Below are positions 33,394 through 47,754 of a DNA stretch of 64,000 nt, in pieces (the stretch's first letter is position 1; every line of letters starts with the position of its first letter). Source of the DNA: Eopsaltria australis (taxonomy: Eukaryota; Chordata; Aves; Passeriformes; Petroicidae); NCBI GenBank assembly GCA_034509425.1, contig JAVTVJ010000464.1, positions 1,178,001 through 1,242,000 on the forward strand, given 5' to 3'. Under the pieces are notes generated by a model, which did no database searches, was not told the DNA's origin, and saw only the letters and a list, made by a program, of their open reading frames with translations. The translations under genes and the position numbers were made by a program.

Positions 33394-36300
33394 TCAGTCG
33401 ATTTTCACGGCGGCGTAGATCTTGCGCACGAACATGTAGGCTGCGTAGAAGCCAATGGTGCCCGTCAGGAGCCAGAAGGACAGGACCATGAGGGCAGTGT
33501 AACCAAAGTACAGTAAGGAGGGAATGAACTCAACAATATCCAGCTGAAACATAAAAGGAAATGAAAAAATAAAATGAAAAAAATCAGCAAAATAACGCAC
33601 AGAGGTGACAAACCAAACAGTGCCCTCTGCAAGGGGAGCTCTGGCAAAGGGAGGAAAACTTTTAATTTTTGTCCAGCTGAAGGGACTCCCTTTGAGGTGG
33701 AGTCAGGGAATGTCACTTTGCACAAGTCCTGGGGCACCTACAACCTTCTGTCCTGTCTGGAAGGGCTGTCAGCACTGCCTTGTGCTGGCATGGGCAGACT
33801 GGGACTCAGCAGGCCCACCATTTCCTTTCCCAAATCCCACAGTCGCCCCCAAAAGCATGGCACTTTCACCCAGGAGGAATACCTTGTTCACAAAGTAGAA
33901 GACGGCGTAGATGAGCACATAGAAGGCAGATCCTCCAGACACCAGGAAGGTCCTCCACCACCAGCGGTAATCCTGACAGGATAAAAAGCCTCATTATTTC
34001 CTGGGACACTGCCTGAGGGAAGCTGTGACCATTCCAGGACAGGGAGAACACCACCCATCTTCCTTCAAAGGAAATCCACAATTTGAGACTGGGGCACTTT
34101 TTTGTCACAGAAGTGTTTCCAAACCAAGAGATGTGAAGCTGACAGTGAAGCAAAGCCAGGTCAGGCTCAAAGCACCTGCTGCCCAAGGACATGGCTCACC
34201 TCTCGCCCTGCATTTTCTTTTGTATGTGGATGGAAAGGAACAGTTTGGGAACAGCTCAGAACACCCTGTGCCCAGCAGAATTCCTGGTATGAAACCACAG
34301 TTCCCAGCCTAACAAATAATCAAGGAGCTTTAATTCCCTTTAGAATGAAGCAACACTGGGGACAATCCCACCCATGAAGCAGGGCCACACTAATCTTTGC
34401 TGAGCAGCAGCAGTAATGTGACCTGTGCTTTTCCAGGAGCAAGTACCCTGAGCTACCCAAACAACAAACATGGAAATCTCACCTCAGCACAGAGCTGGAA
34501 ATACACCATGACAATGCTGATCTGGGAGCAGGATACCACCAGAATTATAAATACCAGGAAGAGGAAGCCAAAAAGGTAATAGAACTGGTTCTCCCAGATT
34601 GCCTGAAACAAACACACAGCAGGAATTTGTTTCCATGCTACTGTTATCAATCACTGAAGGTGGGACTAACTTCTGGCAGCCAGCCAGGGGGAAGTGAGGA
34701 GCCCCGCAGCCCCACCTAGATGAAACCACAGATCTAATGCATTTCACAATATCACTTCAGAGGATTCAGGTTGCAAAAAGGTGCACAGGGACAGCTCTGA
34801 GGTAGCTTGTTCATTCCCCTGTATCTCCCAAGCAATGGAACAGCAAATTCTTCCTCATCCATACAAGGTGAAAAATGGGCAGCAGCTGGAACAGTGACTG
34901 TCTCAATCCCAGGACTCCTCCTTGATGTGATGTTACAGTAAATTTCATCTTTACCACAATCCTTCAAACCACCAGGAGAGTCCCACAGCTCTCTCTGGAA
35001 ACTAATGAATGGCCTGGAAGAAACCAGCTACCCCCTTCAGAGAGTACAGAAATAGTAGACTGTTCTAGTGGAACACCCCTCCCTTTCAAAAGCTTTGGCA
35101 TGAAAGGAATCCTATTGAGAAGGAAAGTGGGTTAAATGCTTACACTGAAAATGAAGAACAGCTCGATGAACATGGCTCCGAAAGGCAGAATACCAGCCAT
35201 GAGGATCCTACAGAGCAGAAAGAAAAACCATAAGCAGCACAATATAACTGTCTGGACGTTAAAAATCCCTTGTAACTACACAGAACACTCCAAGCAAAGG
35301 CTCTTCATTTCCAGATTACTAAATTTCACAGGCAATGGCACAGCTGCTCCCACTGCTGAGCATGTACCATGGCTACAAGTACCCCTCATACCACATCCAA
35401 ATTATCCATGGGGTCTCAAGGAACCCCATCTGCCATCTGTCCATGTCCAGAGAGCAGCAGAAGGTGACACTCAGCAACCCAAGGGGACCAAGGGGAGGGG
35501 GCTTAACTCACCATATTTCCCAGACACTCATCACTCACCCCACAAATTTGTTCATATACCACCTCTGCTCCGGGATCTGCCTGGGAATCTGATTTGTCCG
35601 TACAGGATTGTCATACGGCTGCTTGCGAAATCCAAAGTAGTAACCCAGGTAGACCAAGGGCAAGGAGATCCCAAACCACATGCAGAGCAAGGCCACCATG
35701 GTAGGGAAAGGCACCTGGAATCACACCAAGAGCCACAGAAGTGAGGCTGACAGCTCTCCTGCCCTGGGGACTGATGTCATTGACCAAGCCAACCTTCCAG
35801 TCACCCCCTTGGAAAGCTCTGGGAAGCCAAGTGAGTCCCTGTCAGCAGAGTGACCCCCTCCCACCCAGCAGGCCCCAGGCTGAGGGTGGCACCTACCGCA
35901 CCAGAGGAGTGTTTCCCCCAGATGAAGCAGTTGAGGACAAAGCAGATGCCGAAGACGACGCCCGGGTACAGGGTCGCTGTCTGCAAGAGGAACCACAGTG
36001 TAAGAGAAAGCACCTGACTCAGCCAGATGTTCCTCTGGAATGAGTCCATCCCTTGGACAAGGCACATGTGGAGGAAGCATCCCTTTTGCTACAGGACAAG
36101 AACACAGCTGGGCTGTGGGGAGGATCTTGGACAATACTCTTTGCTCTAGTACATGCTCTGGTGGTGCCTTTTTTTGTACAGCTTCAAAGACTCAACTCAC
36201 AGCAAATGTGCAGCACAGCCAGGCTATGTCCAGCTACCACAAACATGTGGAGCTTATCCACAGATCTTGCCATCAGCAAACCTGGATAAACAGCACAGAA

Positions 36301-39300
36301 CATCCAAGACTCACACAAAAAGCTCCCTTCTTCCATCGATGGCCTTTCAGAGTCCGGTATAAGCGGCCAGCAAAGAATCCACCAAAAACCCTGGACAGAA
36401 ACAAGCCAAGACAATGAAAATGAGCTGTTGTTGCTGAGGAGAGGCAGGACAGCACGGGGGGGAAGCCGTGGAGGCACCTACCCCATGAACATGAAGAGGA
36501 AGCAGGCAGTTGTCATCAGCGCGCCCCGGCTCGAAGGCGACAGCATCCCCAGCATAGCAACAACTGCAGAGGGAAACAGGACAAGGAACAGCAGCTCTGA
36601 GGGACATGTGCTGCAGCAGCTGCAGGACAGGGGCCTGTCCCATCTGCAGCCCTCTGCTGCCTGGAATCTCTGCACAGGCCTGATTTCCTTCACAGCATAA
36701 CACATCTACAGCCTCAAGCACCAGCCAAAGAGGAAGGCACAGCTTTGATCTCAGCTACAGACCATGCTTCAGCCTCAGCTTCCCCAGGGATGGGAGCAGG
36801 TGCAGCTCAGCAGGCAAGGCACACCTGTGCAGAAGTCTCCCTGCCCACTATCAGTCAGGGCTCACAGTTTGGCAAAGGAAATATAATCACACAAAGCTGC
36901 CTTCAGCTGGGCAGTGCCACCCAGCAGCTCTGCAGTGCTGAGCCCAGGCCGATGGCAACAGGAAACAGCTTCATGGGCCTCACTCCAGCTAAGGTGGGCA
37001 CAGGGTGAAGCCAAACATCCTCAAGCATCATTTGTGTTACAGCCACCCCGTGCAACATGTGCCACTTACAGATGACAATCAGGATCATACAGAAGAGCTG
37101 AATTCCAGAACCCAGGAGAGAGCTGAGGATCATAGGGTACTGTGGAGGCCTGAAGACATCTCCATGCACGAGTTTCCAACCAGATTCCTCCATGGTATCT
37201 TCCTACAGCAACAACAACAGAAAGAGGTTATTTATATGTGATATACCAGTGCAAATTAGGGTCCTACCACAGCCAGCCTAAAAGGTTAACTTCCCTGGAT
37301 CCAGTTTTTCTACTCAATTTTACCACTCTAGCCAAGAAACTTCTTTCCTCTTGGGCTAAAAACCCAAGCTGAGACCTGAACTGTCAGTGCCAGGGCACAC
37401 ATGTTTACAGAGCTGTCTGCAGTCACTGCTTAGGTCTGAAGACATCTGAACTGGTATGTGATTGTACAGACAGAAGAAGGTGTGTGACAGCACGACACAA
37501 CTGCCTCTGCCACGGCCAGGGCTCAAAGCAAAATAGGGGCAAGGAAGAGACAATACACCCAAAGTCTGCACACCAGATCCCTCCCAGCCTATGCTTCCCT
37601 CCCTCTAATCCCAGCCCGAGGAACAAACACATACAATGTCATCCTCTTTGTTGTAGTTGGCAATGTCCTTCCGCAGAGTCCGGATGATGATCATGCTGAG
37701 AATCCCTGAAAACAAGCACAGAGTTCAGCTCAGAGGCTCCTACAGGGCTGTGCTGCTCTCATGCTGTGCAACTACATGGCTCCCACCAACACACTGGCTG
37801 GGAGAGGAGATCTGGAGTCATCAGCAAAGACAGAAACAAAACCTCAAGGAGTAGGGAAGGCAGTATTCCAGCAGAAATGGGGCATTGTGGCTTTCTTGTA
37901 GGTTTTTTTACTCCCTCAATGACCCCAGTAAGAGAAAGGCTGGTAACTGCCTGACCCCACAGGACATTGCTTGATCTGGGAGGCTTTAAATTGGCTTCCT
38001 GCCCCTTCTGACCAGGTTCAGACACGACCACATCATCCTCAAGCCAGCTGCAGCTAAGGCTTAAAGAAAACTCCCTGTAGATAATGGTAAAGCTTTCCTT
38101 TCCCCACACATCCACTCACCTGAAAGGAAAAATACGACCACAACCGAGTTAATGATAGAAAACCAGTGGATCTGCACGTCACTCATGGTCAGGTACGTGT
38201 CCCAGCGCGAAGCCCACTTAATGTCACTTTCCTGAAAGAACAGGAGAGTTCTTCTCACACCAGCACATTCCCAGTGTCTTCCACAACTCCAGTGACAGAC
38301 ACTTGAAGCATCACTGCCAGCCAGCTCCCCAGTACTGCCTCACCTCCCAGTGCACAGAGTAGGTGAACAGCAACTGGTTCTCTTTAGTAGGGTCTATTTC
38401 CTGAGGGGCAGAGCCCGTGGCTTCGGGCAGGGTGCACATGCTCTTCTCATCAGCCTTCAAGTCTGTAAGGGAAAGCAAGGCACACAGTGAGCCCTTCCCT
38501 CAGGCACCACCTCTCCCATGGAGCATCACCCTGAGGGCATTGGGCTGCAGGAATTCCAGGTGGGAAAGCACTCCTCCTTGCTCACCTGTACTTTGCAAAA
38601 CTATTCTCCTGACCAGCAGTGGAGCACCATTAACAAATCTCCTTAACTGGAAGGATAAAAGCCAGAGGTTCTGAAGCCAAGGATCTGGACCATGAACTAA
38701 TCTATTCCACAAGATATGCTGAGAAACAAGACCTCTGCAGCAATGCCTGCCCTGCCAGAGGAGAGCTGTGTGGGGTGATCTACATCATGAGCAATTGCCC
38801 TTCTAGACACCCTTTTACACTGGGCTCACTGAGGTAAGAGTGTTTTCCTCTAACCATTATTTTTAAATTTCAATCACCCAGAACAGTTCCAAACATCTTG
38901 TGTGTCCCTGGACTAGCACATAGTGTCCCAGTCAGGGAGAGCTGCACCACAACAAGAGCTAGAATGCCAGACATGCCTCATACCAGATGACACAGTGCAA
39001 AAAAATCCAACCCCAAAAACCTCAAACTCAGATCTTTTTACAGGAATTGATTTTCCATGGATTGCAATTCATGGATATGTCTATTGTTGGTACTTCCTTA
39101 ATAACAAAGCAGTTTATTATTATTATAATTTCGATTCATTTCTGTTCCCTGTGAAGCAACAATTGACACCCTGATACATCAGTGGCATCCAACTTTTGTC
39201 CCTACAGGAGATACTTCCCCCTTGCTCCCCTCCTCAGGAGTCTCTTACCTTCTAGTTTAATGCTTTGGGGAATCACCTCAAAGCGCACCACCCTGTAGGT

Positions 39301-42300
39301 GTGCTCCTGGCTCTCTTCCACATCCTCTCTGTGGTAGTAAAGGATGAAGGAGAGGTGGTTGTGCAGGTAAAACTGAAACAGTGACATAAAATAAAACATC
39401 AGCACCCCATGGGAGGAAGAGGCAAAGCTGAGAAGCAACAACTGCAGAAAACAGCTTCAGTGAAGGAAAACTAAAGACTCCAACACCAGAGATCAGCCAG
39501 CCTTGGGGGCACACTGCCTCTGCTCTGCTGAGGGGAAACCACTGCATGAGCCTGTCCAGAGTAACACAGTGAATAAAAGCAAGGACTCCTGGCTATTGTA
39601 CCAGCAATCCAGCACCCACCCTCTTCTTCCCACAAGAGACCCCTCTCTCATATTTCCAATCTTTATAAAACCTTTTGGTTGCATTCCCAATCCTGATACT
39701 CTCTGGCAGAGCTCTAACAGACACTCAGTTCTCCAGGCACCCTCACACTGCACCTCAATTCTCTACCTTGTTACCGTCCATAAACCCCAGCCGGTATCCG
39801 TGCTCAAACTGCACATCCTTCTCCTTCTTCTTCTCCTCTTCCTCACGATTGGAATAAAACTCCAGCCGTGTTGCCACAGGGAGGTTATCAGCAATGCTGA
39901 AAACACAGATTTCAGATCAAATTTGTCCACAGCACCAAATTCCCCCTGACACAAACCCATGCTCGAGGTGACTCACAGGTGGACATAGTAATCCTCCCTG
40001 ATGCGCTCGGCGATGAGCTTGCTCTGCTCCACTGTCAGAGTGACTGGCTTGTTGGGAAGGTTGCACAGAACTTCACATTTCTTCTCCACATTCATGGAAA
40101 CCTGGAAAGGTGTATTTACAATTCGGTCCCCTCGAAGAACCTCACCTGGAAAACAGGAAAACATGGGCAGGGTTGGAGACTGCCAGGCTCCTGCTGCTGA
40201 TCCTGCTGCCAGGCAGCAAGTCTCCTTCGCTACCCCTGCAAGGATAAGACTGCAGGACAGTTTAGCTGCTTTGCTGGAAGTATCAAGCACTGCTTATGAA
40301 GCAGGTCACACTCTCCTTCAGGACAAGCATTTCCTCTGTCTAACACACAGCTATCACCATTTGCAGACAGCCAGGACACAGTGAATCAGAGGAAGCAGGT
40401 TCTCTCAGCTCAGCAGAAGTGATGCTTGCAATTGCTTTTATCCCTGTAAACATCCCCCCACACTGCCTGACAGGTACACACCGAGGTTCTCAGCCTTGTA
40501 TGTGATCGTGCTGGGCTGGCAGAAGGGCAGTGAGTAGTACTCGTACGGCAGCTGGGTCCGGGAGCTCGTCAGCTTCACAGCCTGCAGGAAGAATGGAAGG
40601 ATTATCCCCAGCAAAGAACTCCAGATAATTTCCTGTCCTCTCAGCATCATCCAGAAGCTCATGCTTACTTCAAGACACCTTCCATAAAACTCACTTCCAG
40701 AAGATACTACTACTATTATTAAAAATAGTAACAGAGACAGATGTTCCTGAGAGACTTCCAGTAGCAATTCATTCATAGAAAAACATTCAAAGAACAAAGC
40801 ATGGTAGTTTCACAAATGTATGTCTCAGTGGAGTCCTAAGAAACAACAAAGAGCTCAAAAGAGATTCAAGAGTCACATTTCATACAAGATTTCCTCAAAC
40901 AAAAATTCTTATCCCACTGGACCTAGAGGTCTGGCCTCCAGTGCTATGAAGAGTTCAGCAATTTTAATTTCTGCAAGGAAAACCAAAGAGCCCTCAGTCT
41001 GGGAAGACAAGGTAACCAACAACAAACATTCCTGGAGAGTTTCCACAAATCACAGGGTACAAGGGAAGTGCAGAGACATACCACAACAGCCAAGGCCACA
41101 GTTGCTCTGAAAAACAGAAGTGTTTTGTAACACTGCCAAGCTTGTTTATTGGAAGAGTGCTGGCAAACACACTGACTTGCCTAAGCACTGGAGGAAGCAT
41201 TTGGCTCCTGAAATCCCTTTGAGAACAGCCATTCCAAAACCCTCTTCTTCTGGGAAGCTTACTGTAGCCACAGGCAAGTCACATTTGCTTAAAAATAGCC
41301 TACGTCTGGCAGCCTGTGGCCAAAAAGAAAACTGTGCCATGCTTCACGTGGGAGCAGCCAACCTCAGCAGCCCCAAGGGTGCTGGATTTGCTGAGACAGA
41401 AGCCACAGCTTTAAGAAAATAAATGAAATGGGCTATAAATCACTGATGTCTGAAAGCAAAGCCTGGCTTCCTTGTGGATAGGTGCAGCAGCTCTGTCGTT
41501 GTGTATCAGCAGTGCTGCACAGGAACAGCTCCCAGCAAGGCTGGGCTGAAAGATCTGCAAAGCTCAAGGAAAAACACCTCCACTTGAGAAGGGTTTCTCA
41601 TGGATTTCCCTGAAGGCACAACATGAGCAAACTGGATATTGAGAAGGTCTGATTCAGACCTTATTCCACCATTCACCTTCCACCCAAAGGCGCAGTCTGC
41701 ATAAGCACTTTTAAAGTCAGTATAATGCTGAAGAAATTAAATTCACTTCAAAGCCACAGTGAGAAAGGGACCCTTTTCCCAAACAGAGCAATATCTTGAG
41801 GACTTTGGTGCAGCTGCTGAAGGAATTTGGTAGAAGAGATCAGGGGCAAGAACAGGAATCACTTTGGGACCCAAACATTGTGAAACAGAGGAAATACCTG
41901 AACAGAAAATTTTAGCAACAGGATCCCCAAATTTAACTTTCCAGCCTCTCTTAGCTGCTATGGTACAAAAAAGAAAAAAACCCAAAAGACAAAAAAATCC
42001 CCAAACCAAACAGACTAACAGATCTGAGTACATCCTACCTTTATTTCCACGGGATCATTGCGGTGGAAGTTGATGGGAGCCACCCCAGGTACGTAGAACG
42101 AGTCTGTGCTCTGTAGCAACAACAGCAGGCCCAGCACATATCTCAGCCTTTCCTGCAGAAAAGAGAAGAAACAGTAAAATACAACAGAAACACTGGAACA
42201 ACATTAGAGATGGGCAACAACACTGGAAATGTTAATCCCAGACATTAGAGGAAGTCAGGTGATTAAATAGAAATTAAATTCATATAAGCTGATCTTAGCT

Positions 42301-45300
42301 TTGTTTTGTGACCCTCATCAAGTCACTTTGCACTCTGGAAATGTCTCCGCCTCTTCATCTGCAATTAGGAAAACTTTGGCTTTGCTCAACCAGAAGAAAA
42401 ATGCAATTTTTATCTGCACCATGGGGCAGCGAGCAGGCCATTGCTTTGCTTTTCTGCCGCCCCCATCTGAGCTCCCTGTGTTAGAAAACTCCATGGATTA
42501 GTAGGGAAGGGGGCTGTAGCCCTGGCACTGGATGTGTGTCAGCTGTGCACAGCAGCAGCTACCCTGGAGCTGATTACAGATGGATGCTCACAGGACACCT
42601 GCAGAAGAGTAGGTACGGTGGGGTCAGGTGTGACACCCGTAACTGCACCAAAGGGACAGTCACATCACCACTCCCTCCTGCTCCACTCTGCTTTGCTCAC
42701 CCCTCCAGGTGACAGCACAGCTCAGTAACGTGGCAAAAACTTTTTCACCCCTTTTTTAGGCAGTAGGGTGACAAGTCAGGCTGGAAGGTTCAATCAGCTC
42801 CATGGGGGCTCCAGGAGAACCCAGACCGTAACACAGCAGCAGCAAACCCTTTATTTAACACACCTTGCTGTCTCCTCAGCCCCTCGTGTTACCTCAGGTA
42901 ACCCAGCTCGAGCACGGGCAGGAAGGCTGTGAAATGAAAATCAAGCTTTAAAGAGTATTAGCCAGCAGCAGCTTGCCTGGATTAGGACATCAGCTCTGGT
43001 ATAATCTCATAGCACTACTGGCTTCAGCCCCTTCTCCTGAACTCCCTGTGTGTATGGCACCACTGGAAAACCACAGAAAACCTGGAGTTTGGTTTGGAAT
43101 AACTCTTGAGCTAATGCTGCAGATGTAAGAAACCAAATCCCCCTTGTCCCTGAGTGTTCTCAGCAGCATCAGTCAGTCTGACAGCACCACAGGGAACACT
43201 CCACAGGCCAGGTGTGGACAAAGAGCAGCTCTATCATGGGGATCCTTCCTCAGGTTGGGGGGAAAAAAATAAAAGAATCTCTGTTTATAGCCCCCACACT
43301 CCTTCCTCTTCATCACCTTCCTCCCATCTTATTCTAAGGCAAGGAAGGTATGTTTGGCCCAGACACCAGTGAGGGCCAACCAGAGCATCCAGAATTAGTG
43401 GAATTGAGCAGGATGGAAAAAAAAAAGGCAGAAATATCAAGGGGTTGAAAATCTAAAATGCATTTAATATGCAAATGCTAGGCACCTACAGAAAATGTGA
43501 ATACTGAATCATCAGATACATGTGGCTTTCCAGTACCTGAAGGGAGCCTACAAGAAAAATTGAGAGAGACTATTTACAAGACCATGGAGTACAGGACAAG
43601 GGGGAATGGCTTTAAACTGACAGAGAGTAGGGTTAGATTGTGTATCAGGAAGAAATTCTTCCCTGTGAGGGTGGTGAGGCCCTGGCACTAGGTGCCCAGA
43701 GAAACTGGGGCTGCTCCATCCCTGGAAGTGTTCCAGGCCAGGTTGGATGGGGCTTGGAGCAGCCTGGGATAGTGGAAGGTGTCCCTGTGTATGGCAATGG
43801 GGTGGAACAAGATGAGCTTTAAGGGCCCTGCCAACCCAAACCATTCTGTGATTCAGTGATCTTTTTTGCTTACAAAGGGGATTTTCAGATCTATTCTAAG
43901 CACAGCCGAATACACTTGGAGCAGGCATAAAGCCCCAGCTTGGAAATACTCTTGTTAAAACTGCCTGACCTTCAATACTGATCTGCCTTGAGGCAACACG
44001 GGGCTTATTTTCTGTGCTACACTAAATTTTGCTTTCCCAGTCTTTAAAGGGAGTGCTCAGTGACTCTCCACTGAGTAGGAAAAGGTCTCCTGGACAGGTG
44101 AAGCACTGGAAGGAATCTGTCACTCTTGTCCCACACTGCACTCCAGAGCAGCCAGCAACCAGCAGCCCTTATCTCATTTGTCACTGAAGTGACAGACCTA
44201 CATGATATCAACTCAAAAACCAAAACCACACCAGTGCCACCCTTGCCCTGGCGGGCTGGGAGGTGACAAGACCAGGACAGAACTTTGGCAGACACTCAGG
44301 AGACACATGAGCAGGCAGAAGATGAAATTTTTGATGACAATTTTGGCAGAAATCAGGCTGTCTTTGCATACAGACAGTGATGACTCAGCACCAGGAAAGA
44401 CGAGAGGGCGACTCTGTAAAGCCTTGCCAGGAAAGAACAGTTGGTAGCAAGAAATGGGGAAGCTGCTATGCAACAGGTGGGGGAGCTCTGAAAGTGAAAT
44501 ATGAAGGAAATGCCCAGTGCAGGTTCCTGAGCTGGCAGAGCACAGGGAAGCTGAAGCCAGGGGTCTTTCTCACCAGGATCTTCGCTGTCGTACTGACAAA
44601 TCTTCTGCAAACAAAGGCAGCAGCTTAGAAAGGGCAATATCGACACCACCCAAAACATCTGTAACTCAGGGGCCTGGCCAGGTGATCATCTCAAACAGGG
44701 GCTGCCTGCAAGCTGAGCTCTCTCCTATGCCAGGTCAGAACTTCCAGGAGGGAGCTCTGTTTTGGTTCAGTCACAGAGCCCTGGCAAGGCCCAAACTTCC
44801 ATCAATCAGGACACCCTGCTTCACAGCCTTTTCCAGTTATTTACATTTCAGAAACACACACAAAAACCCCTGAAATGAAAATCTTGCGTCTGAGGTGCCA
44901 GGAAATCGTGTAAAGGTGCAACAAGTAGCACAACAAATAAGCACAACCCCAAACTGAGAAAAATCCAGGTGCAAGTAGGCAATTCAGATTGCCTAAGCCT
45001 GATTATTCTCCTATATGCAGACATGCAGAGAGAGCCCTTCTTAGGAGAATATAATCTAAATAAAAGAAGTAACTGCAGGAGCACAATCCCCATTCTTGTC
45101 CCTCAGACTGGAAGTTCACACACAAACTCTCTCCAAGAAGGCACTTGTGGATAATTATCACTAGTTTTGGGATTTGCAGTCAACCCCAGGTTTATCCCAT
45201 TCGGACTTAGGACAACATTGCCACTTTCTGTGAATTCACAGAAGGCTCACAAACCACGCTGCCAAAACAGAGGACTTGTTCACTAAACCCCAGTCTGATC

Positions 45301-47253
45301 CAGCATGAAGAGCCCCTAAAACATCCAGTTATTACCACACTTGTCCCTCTCCGGGGCTCGTGGTCCCTGCAGCTACCACTGCCAGAGTCTGAACTCCAGC
45401 ATTCATTTAAGGGAATGGGGAAACAGCAGCTGCTCCCTGGGCACTCCGCAACAGCTCCAATGTGCTCCAGAGGCTGCATGGCCTGGCCATGTGCACCCAG
45501 GACGTCCCTGCCCACATTACTGCCAACAACTCCAATAAACCCTCAAGCAGCAGCAATTGCAAGCATCTGAATTGGGCTGGTGCTGTACCAGGGCTGGTTT
45601 AGGTCTCAAGAGTTTCACAATCCACATAGGAACCAAAGAACAGAACACAGTCTTTGTTCAGAGAGGAAAAGGAAGCAGGAAGTGACAGTGGTGGATATCA
45701 TGAACTGTCCCATCTCTTTTTGGCAGAGAAGGGCAAGAGGGACAGCAAACAGCCATGATCAAGAGCTGTTAACTTTCAGAGACAGCTCTGAAGAAAAACA
45801 GGGAGAACCACCTGTGCAGAGCCATTTGTCCACATGGATTCACACAGCTCTCCTGTTCCATTCCACTTACTGGAACTTGTTAATACAGGGACAGAAAGGG
45901 AGGAAAGCCACAACCCACTACCCTGTGGCAGGGAAAAGAACAACAAAGCTCTCTCACACTAACCTTCATGCTGCCCTCAGGCAGGTTAACAGGACAGAAC
46001 AGTGCTAATGGCACCCTGACACTTGTCCCCTTTTCCAAGGGCTGCCTCCTTGGATGATCCTGACAAGTGTTTGGATAAGCTCGTCTTTATTATGCCCCTG
46101 TCCTGCTCAGCCTGCACTGGAGGAGCCGCTGAGAACCCTTAGGAAGGAGACAAGTGCTGCATTCACATTGACATCAGAGCTCCTCTGACACCAGGAGAGC
46201 TCCTGGCAGCCTTCTCTGCCCTTCAGACACCAGAGAGCCACGAGGAAATTCCCAGTAGGACCATCCCCAGCTCTCAAAGCCAGCTGAGCACTCCCTCCTC
46301 CCCGCGTGGGGGAAAGCCAGCAGGGTATGAAGATGCTTAAAGCAAATAAAAGGAAAACCTCGGCTCTCCCAATCCCCTCCCAGTCTCTCCGTGAGTCACC
46401 TCACAGCCCAGCCAGCAGCGACCTTTGTATCAGCACACATCCTTTATCCATACCGCTATTCCTGCAATGTATTGTCACAAAAATATCCTCTTATTAAAGC
46501 AAGGAGGAAATCCGTTTCACTCCTACATGATTTCAAGGCAGATAACAAATGTCTCAGCAGCTCATCTTCTTCTCTGCAAGGTAGCACTGATGCTCACCTA
46601 CCTTAGCAAATTCCCACCAGGAACACCTTCAGTTATCCGAGAATTCAAGGAATCATTCAATAGCAACAACAGGGATGCTGGGACGCGGGAAGGTGAAGCA
46701 GCTGCTCAAACCCGGACCCGACAATCACCACCAAACATTTGTGAAAACCACACACAGAGCAGCAGCCTCCGTGCTTGGCACCAGCACGGGGCCCAGGCTG
46801 ACACCTCGGAAGGGAAGGGAGAAGGCAGTGCCGGTGCTCCCTACAGCCCACACCGCCCCGAGCCCCCGCCGGCCCCTCCTGCCCAGACAGCGCCGTGAAC
46901 CGCAGAAAAGGACAGGGCAGCCTGTCCCGCTACCGAGGGAGCACGGACAGGCGGGACAGGAACCCGCTCGGCTCCGCTGGGCCCCTGGGCACCGAGCGGC
47001 GGCCCGAGCCCTGCCCGCCACAGGTGACACCGCCGGGAGACGCGGGGCAGCTGCAAGGCCCCGGGCGGGACCGGGGAGCCTCCTCCCGCCAGGGGCCGGG
47101 CTCGTATCCCTCCCAGCGCGGTGCAGGCCCGGCCGGAGCTCCCGCAGCGGGGCCCGCGCTGGGGCCGCGGCCGGGCCGGGCCGGGGGGCAGCGTGCGGGA
47201 CGCGGGGCCGGGCCGGGCCCCGCCGCACTCACCATCGCCGCCGACGCCGCCAT
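33394..47253 (-). CDS. TM9SF4: Nonaspanin TM9SF4 (transmembrane 9 superfamily member 4)
   Basis: Eighteen coding exons on the minus strand: 47253-47233, 42152-42039, 40581-40482, 40145-39977, 39896-39767, 39372-39249, 38462-38344, 38231-38120, 37705-37635, 37202-37070, 36563-36482, 36390-36315, 35980-35897, 35714-35539, 35207-35144, 34602-34483, 33972-33883, 33543-33394. All are GT-AG and phase-consistent, giving 644 residues (human 642). A signal peptide (leucine run in exon 2, cleaved near STDS/FYVPG) is followed by a ~260-residue lumenal domain, a first membrane span ([17 protein letters not shown]), a cytosolic loop with NYNKEDD, then eight further spans. The C-terminus VKID fits the KxD/E COPI-binding, Golgi-retention signal described for TM9 proteins. 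TM9SF4 acts in endomembrane sorting of glycine-rich transmembrane segments and phagocytic adhesion. Exon 1 encodes only seven residues; its ATG lies in a TISU element. Divergence from human is concentrated in the signal peptide. Confidence 0.96.
43548..43862 (+). mobile_element. CR1 LINE 3' end
   Basis: This is a plus-strand CR1 fragment with the familiar blocks GGTTAGATTGTGTATCAGG, GCTGCTCCATCCCTGGAAG and GGCAATGGGGTGGAACAAG, ending near 43862 in the degenerate repeat TTCTGTGATTCAGTGAT. It lies in the 5.1-kb TM9SF4 intron 1 (42153-47232), antisense to the gene. The remainder of that intron shows no other recognisable feature. Confidence 0.92.
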
Positions 47254-47420
47254 CTTGGATCCACGTGTCGGCGCTGACGTCACCGGAAGCGGCGCGCGGT
47301 TGGCTGCGGGGCCGATCGCCATGGCGACAGCGGCGGCCGGGCAGGAGGCGCCGGGCGGCCTCGCTCCGCGCCGCCGGGGCCGGGCCCAGCTTAACCCCGA
47401 TCAGCCCTGCCCTTCCGCCG
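47233..47420 (-). promoter_or_regulatory. TM9SF4: TM9SF4 promoter: TISU/YY1 element, E-box, CRE and ETS site
   Basis: On the minus strand the start codon is embedded in CAAGATGGCGGC (47257-47246), an exact match to the TISU consensus SAASATGGCGGC and to the YY1 core. Directly upstream lie CACGTG at 47262-47267, TGACGTCA at 47275-47282 and CCGGAAG at 47283-47289, inside a CpG island that continues to ~47720. This layout predicts a very short 5'UTR with transcription starting a few tens of bases upstream of the ATG. The interval 47421-47750 to the HCK 3' end holds only GC-rich spacer and a pentanucleotide repeat. Confidence 0.7.
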
Positions 47421-47448
47421 GGCTGGGCTGGGCTGGGCTGGGCTGGGC
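47420..47448. repeat. (GGGCT)n pentanucleotide repeat
   Basis: About five to six consecutive GGGCT units in the CpG-rich spacer between the TM9SF4 promoter and the HCK 3' end. Confidence 0.9.
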
Positions 47449-47754
47449 GGGGCGGGGGCCGCCGCTCCGGTCCCCAGCGGCTCTCGGGCCCCGCGAAGCC
47501 TGCCGGGGAAGGGGCGGCCCGCGCTGCCGTCTCTTCTGAGGGCAGCGGCCTTTGGATGGAGGGCGGGCGGGACGCCGCCGCCGCCATGGTTGGTGAGGGC
47601 GCTGAGGCGGCGGGGCCGGGAGGTGCCGGAGCCGTTCCCAACCTCCCGGTTCCTCCGGTCCGCCTACCTGCTCAGAGGGCGCTGCGGGTCCCAACTTTAG
47701 CCCATCCGCGTCTCTCCCGTCCGGGCTGCGGAGCAGCAGGAACGGCCAGGAGAG

